This document shows positions 24,397 to 32,396 of a DNA stretch of 32,396 bases, one piece after another. This stretch comes from Gammaproteobacteria bacterium (GTDB lineage Bacteria > Pseudomonadota > Gammaproteobacteria > JACCXJ01), in assembly GCA_013697045.1 (NCBI GenBank), contig JACCXJ010000082.1, positions 1 to 32,396 of the forward strand. Direction: 5' to 3'. The notes below the pieces were generated by a model. That model saw only the letters and a program-made list of their open reading frames with translations. It was not told the origin of the DNA and ran no database searches. The translations under genes were made by a program, and so were the position numbers. The first letter of the stretch is position 1, and every line of letters starts with the position of its first letter.

Positions 24397-24466
24397 GGGG
24401 TCAGAGTAAAAACCGCTTGGGAATTCTTACCTTGACCCCAAACTCTGCCCCAAACTCTGTGACCCC
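24397..24466. repeat. GGGGTCAGAGT-type inverted repeat (REP/RAYT-like)
   Basis: GGGGTCAGAGTAA at 24397 pairs with TTACCTTGACCCC ending at 24439, and a further ACTCTGTGACCCC follows up to 24466. Such GGGGTCAGAGTA...TACTCTGACCCC hairpins are common intergenic repeats in proteobacteria, sometimes linked to REP-associated tyrosine transposases (recalled, not searched). No transposase gene is in the window. Confidence 0.5.
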
Positions 24467-24498
24467 ACACTACCCTAACAGGAGTGATCAGCCGCTTC

Positions 24499-24514
24499 TG
24501 TGAAAAAAGTCACA
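24499..24514. promoter_or_regulatory. Perfect TGTGA-N6-TCACA palindrome (CRP/Vfr-like site)
   Basis: TGTGA-AAAAAG-TCACA matches the CRP/Vfr consensus half-sites exactly, and the palindrome extends to TCTGTGA/TCACAGA. It lies 186 nt upstream of the esterase start codon on the minus strand and is between that gene and rimI. It may bind a CRP-family regulator. It could instead be just a hairpin. Confidence 0.4.
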
Positions 24515-24652
24515 GACAAACTGTCATGAGTGTGTACCCGCCGGCAACCCCATACCGAGTCGTGCGTGGGGTGCGGTAATGCCCGTTGCGAAACAAGGAC
24601 GCCGTAGGCCGGAACCGGCGAGCCCTGCCGGGACAGGAGACCAGCCCGCCGG

Positions 24653-25138
24653 CTAGCGGTTATGCTTTGCCGTCGACAGATCCATGGCCAGGATCAGGGC
24701 GTCTTCCTTGCCGTCATGCGCGGGATAATAGCCGGGACGGGTGCCGACCTCTGCGAAGCCGGCCTTGCGGTACAGCCCGAGGGCACGTGCGTTGGAAGGT
24801 CGGACCTCGAGGAACATCGTCGCGGCCCCGCGCGCCCGGGCGAGATCGAGCAGCTGGGACAGGAGCACACGGCCAAAGCCGCGGCCGTGACAGCGCGGCC
24901 GCACGCACAGGTTGAGCAGGTGCGCCTCGCCGGCCGCGACCGCCATGACCGAATAGGCCTGGATCACGCCGCCCTCTTCCACCACCCAGGCGCTGTGCCC
25001 GGCCCTCAGGCAATCGCCGAAGATCCCCTTGCTCCAGGGAAAGGCGTAGGCCTCCTGTTCGATCGCACCGACCGCGGCGACGTCGCCGCGCTCCATGGGG
25101 CGCAGGGACACCGTGACGGTGCGGGCAAGCGCGCTCAT
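24653..25138 (-). CDS. rimI: Ribosomal-protein-S18-alanine N-acetyltransferase
   Basis: RimI is a GNAT enzyme that acetylates the N-terminal alanine of ribosomal protein S18. Motifs visible in order: EQEAYAFPWSKGIFGDCL (RimI-typical FPW), AHLLNLCVRPRCHGRGFGRVLL with the acetyl-CoA loop R-x-x-G-x-G-x, and ATMFLEVRPSNARALGLYRKAGFAEVG, with the C-terminal YYPAHDGKEDALILAMDL. It has 161 residues, close to the usual 148. Its ATG overlaps the uracil-DNA glycosylase stop (ATGA). Neither an adjacent tsaB nor another partner is present. Confidence 0.93.
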   Translation of the reverse strand: MSALARTVTVSLRPMERGDVAAVGAIEQEAYAFPWSKGIFGDCLRAGHSAWVVEEGGVIQAYSVMAVAAGEAHLLNLCVRPRCHGRGFGRVLLSQLLDLARARGAATMFLEVRPSNARALGLYRKAGFAEVGTRPGYYPAHDGKEDALILAMDLSTAKHNR

Positions 25139-25827
25139 CGATAGCGCTCCCGGTAGACTTTTTTCGCCAGCAACAGGTCCTGCCAGGCCTTGTGTTTTTC
25201 ACGCGGGGATCGCAGGAGATAGGCCGGGTGATAGGTGACGATGAGCGGGCAGCGGGCTTCCCCGTACTCGAAGACCCGGCCGCGCAGCCGGCCGATCGGG
25301 GTCGTGGTCTTGAGAAGGTTCTGGCCGGCGATGCGGCCGACCGCCAGGATCACCTTGGGCGCCACCAGCGCGATCTGGCGCATCAGGTAGGGCTCGCAGG
25401 AGGCCACTTCTTCGGGGCGCGGATCGCGGTTCTGCGGGGGGCGGCACTTCAGGATGTTGGCGATATAGACCGATTCGCGCCGCAGACCGAGGGCGGCGAG
25501 CATGGCGTTCAGGAGCTGGCCGGCGCGCCCGACGAAGGGCTCGCCCTGGCGGTCCTCCTCGGCCCCGGGCGCCTCCCCGATGACGAGCCACTCGGCATGC
25601 GGATCACCGACCCCGAACACCGTCTGGGTGCGCCCCCGGTGCAATTCGCACTTGGTGCAGACGGCCACCGTGCGGCGCATTGCCTCGAGTCCCATGGGAT
25701 CCCCGTCCGCCTCGCCCGCCCGCCCGCCCGGATCGGGCGCCCCCCCCGCCTCCCGCGGGGCGGCGCGCCGCACCCACACATCGATCCCCATGGCCCAGAG
25801 GTAACGCCGGCAGAGCGGAGACACCAC
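25135..25827 (-). CDS. Uracil-DNA glycosylase, family 4 (4Fe-4S)
   Basis: This type of enzyme removes uracil from DNA in base-excision repair. The four iron-sulfur cysteines are in [12 protein letters not shown] (two), [12 protein letters not shown] and VASCEPYL. The active-site motif [17 protein letters not shown] and the second motif [11 protein letters not shown] are present. The start is a GTG with the family-like N-terminus [15 protein letters not shown]; an internal ATG at 25791 is a possible alternative. Between the N-terminal segment and the catalytic domain is a low-complexity Gly/Ala/Asp-rich linker. It follows leuA by 18 nt and overlaps rimI, a small repair/modification pair. Confidence 0.94.
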   Translation of the reverse strand: MVSPLCRRYLWAMGIDVWVRRAAPREAGGAPDPGGRAGEADGDPMGLEAMRRTVAVCTKCELHRGRTQTVFGVGDPHAEWLVIGEAPGAEEDRQGEPFVGRAGQLLNAMLAALGLRRESVYIANILKCRPPQNRDPRPEEVASCEPYLMRQIALVAPKVILAVGRIAGQNLLKTTTPIGRLRGRVFEYGEARCPLIVTYHPAYLLRSPREKHKAWQDLLLAKKVYRERYR

Positions 25828-25845
25828 CGACTCCCTTACCGATCG

Positions 25846-27393
25846 CTACAGCGCGTCGCCGGACTGGGGGTGCTCGCGCGGCGCATCGCAGAAGAGCTTG
25901 TTGACCGCGTTCATATAGGCCTTGGCGGAGGCGGCCAGGATGTCGGTGTCGGCGCCATGGCCGTTCACGATACGCCCGCCGCGCTCGAGCCGTACGGTGA
26001 CCTCGCCCTGGGCGTCCGAGCCCGTGGTGATGGCGTTGACCGAGTAGAGCTGCAGATTGGCCTGGCTTTGCACCACGCTCTCGATCGCACGAAACGCAGC
26101 ATCGACGGGGCCGCTGCCCGCGGCCGCACCGGGCCGTTCCCCCCCGGCGAACCACAGCGTCACCTGGGCGCTCGGGGTCTCCCCGGTCTCGGAGCACACC
26201 TTGAGCGAGATGAACTTGGCCGATTCGTTCCTGGTCGCCAGATTCGTTTCGGTGACCAGGGCCTGGAGATCCTCGTCGTAGATCTCGTGTTTCTTGTCGG
26301 CCAGGTCCTTGAAGCGCAGGAAGGCCTCGTTCAGGTCCTCTTCGCGCGCGAGCTCGGCGCCCAGCTCGCGCAGGCGGGTCTTGAAGGCATTGCGGCCGGA
26401 GTGTTTGCCGAGCACCATCCGGTTAGCGTGCCAGCCGACGTCCTCGGCGCGCATGATCTCGTAGGTCTCGCGGCTCTTGAGCACCCCGTCCTGATGGATC
26501 CCGGACTCGTGAGCGAAGGCGTTGGCCCCCACGATGGCCTTGTTGGGCTGCACCGGGAACCCGGTGATGTTGGAGACCAGCCGCGAGCAATGCAGGATCT
26601 GGGTGGTGTCGAGCCCGACTTCGCAGGGAAACTGGTCCTGGCGGGTCCTGACCGCCATCACAATCTCCTCGAGCGCCGCGTTGCCGGCCCGTTCACCCAG
26701 GCCGTTGATGGTGCATTCGACCTGGCGCGCGCCGTTCAATACCGCGGACAGCGAGTTGCCGACGGCGAGGCCCAGATCGTTATGGCAATGCACGGAAAAG
26801 ACCGCCTTGTCGCTATTCGGAACACGCTCGATGAGGGTCTTGATCAGGGCCCCGAACGGGCCGGGCAGGCTGTAGCCGACGGTGTCGGGGATGTTCACGG
26901 TGCGCGCGCCGGCGGCGATCACCGCCTCCAGCACCCGGCATAGGAAATCGATCTCGGAGCGGCCGGCATCCTCCGGGGAGAACTCCACATCGTCCACGTA
27001 CCGGCGCGCCTGCTTGACTGCGGCGACGGCCCTCTCCACGACCTCCTCGGGACGCATGCGCAGCTTATGTTGCATATGGATGGGCGAGGTGGCGATGAAG
27101 GTGTGGATTCGTCCCGAGCGCGCCGGTTTCAGGGCCTCTGCGGCGCGCTCGATGTCGCGCGGTAGCGCCCGCGCGAGGCCGCACACGGTGCTGTCGCGGA
27201 CGGCCTCGGCGACCGCGTGCACGGCCTCGAAATCGCCCGCGCTCGCGATCGGGAACCCGGCCTCGATGACGTCCACGCGCATGCGCTCGAGGGCCTTGGC
27301 GATACGCACCTTCTCGTCGCGGGTCATCGAAGCCCCGGGGCTCTGCTCGCCGTCCCGCAAGGTGGTGTCGAAGATGATCAATCGTTCATTCAT
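25846..27393 (-). CDS. leuA: 2-isopropylmalate synthase
   Basis: LeuA condenses acetyl-CoA with 2-oxoisovalerate, the first committed step of leucine synthesis. The start [20 protein letters not shown] at 27393 has GGAG nine or ten bases upstream; the ORF track's longer start runs through the leader. Motifs are [14 protein letters not shown], the metal site [15 protein letters not shown], and [13 protein letters not shown]. The C-terminal regulatory domain (leucine feedback) includes [23 protein letters not shown]. Its 515 residues are normal. It is not followed by leuB, C or D here. The upstream region encodes a leucine-rich peptide, so attenuation is likely. Confidence 0.96.
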   Translation of the reverse strand: MNERLIIFDTTLRDGEQSPGASMTRDEKVRIAKALERMRVDVIEAGFPIASAGDFEAVHAVAEAVRDSTVCGLARALPRDIERAAEALKPARSGRIHTFIATSPIHMQHKLRMRPEEVVERAVAAVKQARRYVDDVEFSPEDAGRSEIDFLCRVLEAVIAAGARTVNIPDTVGYSLPGPFGALIKTLIERVPNSDKAVFSVHCHNDLGLAVGNSLSAVLNGARQVECTINGLGERAGNAALEEIVMAVRTRQDQFPCEVGLDTTQILHCSRLVSNITGFPVQPNKAIVGANAFAHESGIHQDGVLKSRETYEIMRAEDVGWHANRMVLGKHSGRNAFKTRLRELGAELAREEDLNEAFLRFKDLADKKHEIYDEDLQALVTETNLATRNESAKFISLKVCSETGETPSAQVTLWFAGGERPGAAAGSGPVDAAFRAIESVVQSQANLQLYSVNAITTGSDAQGEVTVRLERGGRIVNGHGADTDILAASAKAYMNAVNKLFCDAPREHPQSGDAL

Positions 27394-27496
27394 GGCACTG
27401 CTCCGCTGCCCGACGGCTCGGCCGTCTGGGAACTCTACTGGACTTTGGTTGGATTGCGTATCCCCTCGCCAGGGTGATGTGTAGAGTCGGTCTGCC
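27394..27496 (-). promoter_or_regulatory. Candidate leu attenuator/translation-control region
   Basis: There are 103 nt between the leader peptide stop and the leuA start. Mutually exclusive pairings are visible: the leader's CTGCCC can pair with GGGCAG right after its stop (27492-27497) or with GGGCAG next to the leuA ribosome site (27406-27411). ACTCTAC and GTAGAGT can pair over 40 nt, and GACGGC-CGA-GCCGTC forms a strong hairpin (27412-27426). No U-run follows the last hairpin, so control might act on translation or through Rho rather than by an intrinsic terminator. Confidence 0.5.
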
Positions 27497-27595
27497 CTAG
27501 ACGGGCAGCAGCAGGGACAGGGGCCCGGGCCGCGAGCGGCGTAGCAGGACGGGTTCGCAGGAGGCGACCCGTCTGGGGATCGGACGGCTTGACAT
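27497..27595 (-). CDS. leuL: Leucine-rich leader peptide upstream of leuA
   Basis: This 32-residue ORF starts [10 protein letters not shown] and ends [17 protein letters not shown], with six leucines in its last 16 residues, including CTG-TCC-CTG-CTG-CTG immediately before the end. Such clusters are the mark of leader peptides that sense charged tRNA-Leu. It has no Shine-Dalgarno, but a good -10 box lies 8 nt ahead of the ATG, so it may be translated from a leaderless start. A GACGGGT...ACCCGTC hairpin lies inside the coding part. It is a candidate by structure and location, not by similarity to E. coli leuL. Confidence 0.6.
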   Translation of the reverse strand: MSSRPIPRRVASCEPVLLRRSRPGPLSLLLPV

Positions 27596-27603
27596 GGTTC
27601 GGC

Positions 27604-27632
27604 AATATACCCGGCCCGGCGCGGCAAGACAA
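27604..27632 (-). promoter_or_regulatory. Candidate sigma-70 promoter of the leuL-leuA operon
   Basis: On the minus strand TTGTCT (4 of 6 matches) is separated by exactly 17 nt from TATATT (5 of 6 matches). The predicted start site falls at or within three bases of the leader peptide ATG at 27595. It lies 101 nt downstream of the DUF29 gene stop. Confidence 0.6.
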
Positions 27633-27733
27633 CTCCAGCAAGAAGCACACTGCCCGTCGATTGGCAGGACGGCATGGGGCCTAACCCGCGTTCTCAACCG
27701 GGGGTTAGCCTCCCTCGGCGAAGTCATAATGGT

Positions 27734-28168
27734 TCACTCGGGCCAGAATGCGCTATCCAGGACGACCTCGAATAGGAAGGGGCAGGCTGTCGGAAAGTGG
27801 CTTTCATCCAGGCCCGTGTCGCGTTCTACGAGCGCCAGCGCATCGCCATAGGCGTCCTGCAAGCGGTCCTCCGCGAGCCGTTTCAGGCTAGGATTATCCG
27901 CCAACAAACGCTGGACCTTACGCCGTTGCTCCTTGATCGTACCGGCCCAGGCACTGGATCGGGCGTCGGCTTGATAGCGCCACTTGATGAGGTGCGCCAA
28001 CAGCACGCCTAAGCGATTCACCACCTCTCTACGTTCACTCCCGCCCACGTCCTCGAGCTCCTCGGCGATATGTTCCGCATCGATCTCGGACAGCCGCCGT
28101 TGGCTCAGCAATGTGGCTTGTCGCTTTGCCCAGGCGTAATGATCCTCATGGTATTTAGGAGTGTTCAT
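27734..28168 (-). CDS. DUF29 family protein
   Basis: This 144-residue soluble protein is of unknown function. The pattern YHEDHYAWAKRQATLLSQRRLSEIDAEHIAEELEDVGGSERREVVNRLGVLLAHLIKWRYQ is typical of the DUF29 family (long, acidic-basic helices), quoted in part as AEHIAEELEDVGGSERRE. The end CPFLFEVVLDSAFWPE is also typical. No Shine-Dalgarno is evident. Upstream lies an 11-bp tandem repeat, TACCCGAAAC-type, at 28234-28255. The gene is between holA and leuA; DUF29 genes are often in multiple copies and laterally spread, so it may be an insertion. Confidence 0.85.
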   Translation of the reverse strand: MNTPKYHEDHYAWAKRQATLLSQRRLSEIDAEHIAEELEDVGGSERREVVNRLGVLLAHLIKWRYQADARSSAWAGTIKEQRRKVQRLLADNPSLKRLAEDRLQDAYGDALALVERDTGLDESHFPTACPFLFEVVLDSAFWPE

Positions 28169-28487
28169 GATCGGGTCGATGCGCTTGCCGGCAACATCCG
28201 CGTCCAGTCCAGTCTGTCTTTGGTCCGATCAGTCTACCCGAAACTTACCCGAAACATCGGGCGGCGTGCATCCGGTCACGAGGGCAAACGTCCTGGTCGT
28301 CCAAGGGTGCCAGGCTGGAGGAAGCCCGTCTAGCGGTGTCTAGGTATAGTACGTTTCATAAACACGTTTACGCATTCAGGTAGCAGAAGCACCGTCATGC
28401 CAGCGGAAGCTGGCATCCAGGAAACCGGCGTAAGTCCTGGATACCTGCTTCCGCAGGTATGACGATCTATAGCGTTGCGAGCCAAAT
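28169..28487. other. holA-DUF29 intergenic region
   Basis: In this 319-nt gap I see a tandem 11-bp repeat (28234-28255), a small CCCGA...TCGGG hairpin just after it, an AT-richer stretch around 28340-28375 (TATAGTACGTTTCATAAACACG) and the large inverted repeat described separately. No gene is seen. Confidence 0.5.
28393..28464. repeat. REP-like composite inverted repeat
   Basis: CGTCATGCCAGCGGAAGC... (28393-28421) and ...GCTTCCGCAGGTATGACG (28436-28464) are mirror arms with a 14-nt centre; each arm also contains its own small hairpin (GCCAGC-GGAA-GCTGGC and ACCTGC-TTCC-GCAGGT). Such CGTCAT...ATGACG elements with inner GC hairpins are a familiar class of dispersed proteobacterial repeats. It lies just downstream of holA. 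Confidence 0.7.
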
Positions 28488-29501
28488 TCAGCCCCGCCCG
28501 GCGAGACGCATGCAGATCTCGTCGAGGGCGAGCCACGGATCGTGCCGCTCGCCTATGCCCTTGATGCCGCGCTCGGCCCGGCCGGCGAGGAGCAGGAGCG
28601 CCCAGAGCCCCGTGCTCGTATGGCGCTTCAAGGCGTCCCGCAAGGGTCCCTGCCGCGCCGGCCAGATATGATGTTCCGCAAACAGCGCCTCCAGCGCCTC
28701 GCCCCGCCCCGAGCGCCAGGACAGGCGGCACGCGAGCCGCAGCTCGCGCAGGATGGCCCAAAGGATCATGACGGGCTCCGCGGCTTCCGCCCGGAGGCCG
28801 CGCAGGACCTTGAGGGACTGATCGAGCCGGCCGGCAAGGGCCGCCGCGACCAGATCGAAGGCGTCGTAGCGGCTGTTGTCGGCGATCGCGCCCTGCAACT
28901 CCGCGAGGCCGATCCGACCGCCGGGAGCAGAGAGGGCCAGCTTCTCGATCTCCTGGTTGGCCGCGAGCGGGTTGTTTTCGACGCGTTCGGAGAGAAAGGC
29001 TGCGGCCTCGTGCTCGAGCGTCAGCCCGAGGCGCCGTGCGCGCTCCATGATCCACCGGGGCAGCATGGCCGGACTCACCGGCCGCGTCTCGATCAGGACC
29101 CCAGCCTTGTCGAGCGCCCGGTACCAGGCCGACTGTCGGGCCTTGGCGTCGAGCCCGGAGGCAGTGATCAACACGACGTCTCCCGTGGGCGGGCGCTCGG
29201 CGCAGGCGATGATCGCTTTCGAGCCCTGGACACCCGGTCCCGACTCGCCGAGGCGCAGCTCGATGAGACGTGTGGCGCTGAAGAGCGAAGGACTGTCGAG
29301 GTGGTGGCGGAGCGCCTGCCAATCGAAGCCGGCATCGGCATACAGGACCACACGTTCCGCATGCCCGCCCGCGAGCGCGGCGTCTCGGATGGCCGCGACG
29401 ATCTCGGTACGGCGCAGTGGCTCGTCGCCGCTCACGAAGTACAGCGCCGCCAGGCCACGACGCCTGAGATGCGCCTCTACCTCCTCGGCCTTGAGCCTCA
29501 C
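28488..29501 (-). CDS. holA: DNA polymerase III delta subunit
   Basis: HolA is the clamp-loader subunit that opens the beta ring. Motifs seen include the N-terminal LAALYFVSGDEPLRRTEIVAAIR, FDWQALRHHLDSPSLFSATRLIELRL, the middle DVVLITASGLDAKARQSAWYRAL, and LTLEHEAAAFLSERVENNPLAANQEIEKL, then the C-terminal helical collar domain with ILWAILRELRLACRL. It has 337 residues (E. coli 343). The start is a GTG in a GTGA overlap with lptE. It follows leuS-lptE as in most gammaproteobacteria. Confidence 0.94.
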   Translation of the reverse strand: MRLKAEEVEAHLRRRGLAALYFVSGDEPLRRTEIVAAIRDAALAGGHAERVVLYADAGFDWQALRHHLDSPSLFSATRLIELRLGESGPGVQGSKAIIACAERPPTGDVVLITASGLDAKARQSAWYRALDKAGVLIETRPVSPAMLPRWIMERARRLGLTLEHEAAAFLSERVENNPLAANQEIEKLALSAPGGRIGLAELQGAIADNSRYDAFDLVAAALAGRLDQSLKVLRGLRAEAAEPVMILWAILRELRLACRLSWRSGRGEALEALFAEHHIWPARQGPLRDALKRHTSTGLWALLLLAGRAERGIKGIGERHDPWLALDEICMRLAGRG

Positions 29502-30016
29502 GGCGACGGCGGAGGTTTGGTCGGTCGCGTCCGGATGCTTTCGAGACGTCTCAGCACGGTCTCGGCGGCGTCCTGGATCATGTCCTCTCTCAGCACCTGC
29601 TGTTCGTCGAACTTGCCGAGCGCGGCTCTCTCGTCGAAGGTGTAATCACGCAGGAGATCGACCGTCTGATTCTTGATCAGCGGTCGCCGATCGGTGTGGC
29701 GCGCAGCCAGATCGACGCGGTAAGCGATCTGGTACTCGCGCGCCTTGCCGGTCCTCGGGTCCACGGACAGGACGCGCTCGTCGAAGCGCTCGTTGCGAAG
29801 CTCGACCACCATATCCGCCGAGGCGGCGTCCGGCGCCACCACCACGCGGCTGTATCTCAACTGGCGCGCCAGCTCGGCGGCCACGCGGCTCGCGCGGTGG
29901 TCCCTGACATAGACGCGCGAGAACTGCAGATCGACGGGCACCGTGCCGCGCAGATGAAAACCGCAGGCGGAGACGCACAGGAGCGCGACGAGGAGCGCTG
30001 ACGTTGTAATCCTCAT
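29498..30016 (-). CDS. lptE: LPS-assembly lipoprotein LptE
   Basis: LptE is an outer-membrane lipoprotein that plugs LptD and helps insert lipopolysaccharide in the outer leaflet. The signal peptide MRITTSALLVALLCVSAC ends in a lipobox (VSAC) followed by the family start GFHLRGTVPVDLQFSRVYV. FDERVLSVDPRTGKAREYQIAYRVDL and NQTVDLLRDYTFDERAALGKFDEQQVLREDM are the typical LptE strands, and AAETVLRRLESI is the C-terminal helix. It has 172 residues. It starts 18 nt after leuS and overlaps holA by GTGA. Confidence 0.95.
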   Translation of the reverse strand: MRITTSALLVALLCVSACGFHLRGTVPVDLQFSRVYVRDHRASRVAAELARQLRYSRVVVAPDAASADMVVELRNERFDERVLSVDPRTGKAREYQIAYRVDLAARHTDRRPLIKNQTVDLLRDYTFDERAALGKFDEQQVLREDMIQDAAETVLRRLESIRTRPTKPPPSP

Positions 30017-30034
30017 ACCAGCTGGGCGGGCCGA

Positions 30035-32396
<2,362 letters not shown>

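Larger units (their letters stand above)
24314..24652. other. Intergenic region upstream of the esterase gene
   Basis: This 339-nt gap has no gene. It contains the GGGGTCA inverted repeat (24397-24439), the TGTGA-N6-TCACA palindrome (24499-24514), and a GC-rich part with CCCCA...TGGGG pairing near 24549-24572. The last may be a structured element or the terminator region of rimI, but no T-run supports a terminator. Confidence 0.5.

Noticed and set aside
24540-24652. GC-rich segment resembling a group II intron end
   Set aside because: I could not find a proper domain V or the intron start sequence; the similarity is only superficial.
25192-26943. 583-aa plus-strand ORF opposite the uracil-DNA glycosylase and leuA
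   Set aside because: It spans two genuine minus-strand genes and has no domain pattern.

Overview
The window is a GC-rich proteobacterial chromosome segment, almost certainly gammaproteobacterial. The strongest evidence is gene order. nadB is divergent from rpoE(algU)-rseA(mucA)-mucB-mucD, and lepA-lepB-DUF4845-rnc-era-recO-pdxJ follows. From established knowledge this block is typical of Pseudomonas and related gammaproteobacteria; mucC is absent here. leuS-lptE-holA at the right edge is a second conserved block. No rRNA, tRNA or CRISPR array was recognised. I cannot name the genus.

Layout. (1) 1-6049, minus strand: a minor-pilin operon for type IVa pili, in transcription order fimT remnant, pilE, fimU/fimT, pilV, pilW, pilX, pilY1. 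The genes are tightly coupled by ATGA/GTGA overlaps. pilW carries a frameshift and pilY1 is cut off inside its C-terminal propeller at the window edge, where unrelated DNA begins. (2) 6246-16459, minus strand: the envelope-stress and core superoperon rpoE to pdxJ, with a good sigma-E-like promoter in front of rpoE. (3) 16633-18240: nadB on the plus strand. (4) 18252-21040: an accessory island of decayed genes. It holds a coiled-coil protein with hendecad repeats (frameshifted), a secreted beta-helix-type remnant, a 45-aa basic protein, a formylglycine-generating-enzyme (FGE) domain fragment running into a YgiT-type zinc finger, and an orphan ribbon-helix-helix antitoxin. (5) 21162-22941: rlmM and pyrE, divergent and nearly abutting. 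(6) 22942-24652: a second accessory island with an RCC1-repeat protein remnant and a frameshifted secreted esterase, then repeat-like DNA and a perfect TGTGA-N6-TCACA palindrome. (7) 24653-27632: rimI, family-4 uracil-DNA glycosylase and leuA, the last preceded by a leucine-rich leader peptide and a candidate attenuator. (8) 27734-32396: a DUF29 protein, a REP-like inverted repeat, holA, lptE and the 3' part of leuS.

How the genes work together. rpoE/rseA/mucB/mucD form the periplasmic stress circuit. lepA, lepB, rnc, era and recO serve translation, export, RNA processing and repair. nadB and pdxJ make cofactors. leuS and leuA link leucine charging and synthesis, and the leuA leader probably senses charged tRNA-Leu.

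Main points of the hunt. (a) Roughly ten frameshift or stop lesions fall in accessory and pilus genes and none were seen in about twenty housekeeping genes. This argues for real decay rather than random sequencing error, though it needs read-level confirmation. (b) There is a candidate leuA attenuator not covered by the ORF calls. (c) The leu leader peptide and pyrE each have a good -10 box exactly 8 nt before the ATG, suggesting leaderless transcripts. I did not find a clearly new multi-gene defence or metabolic system.
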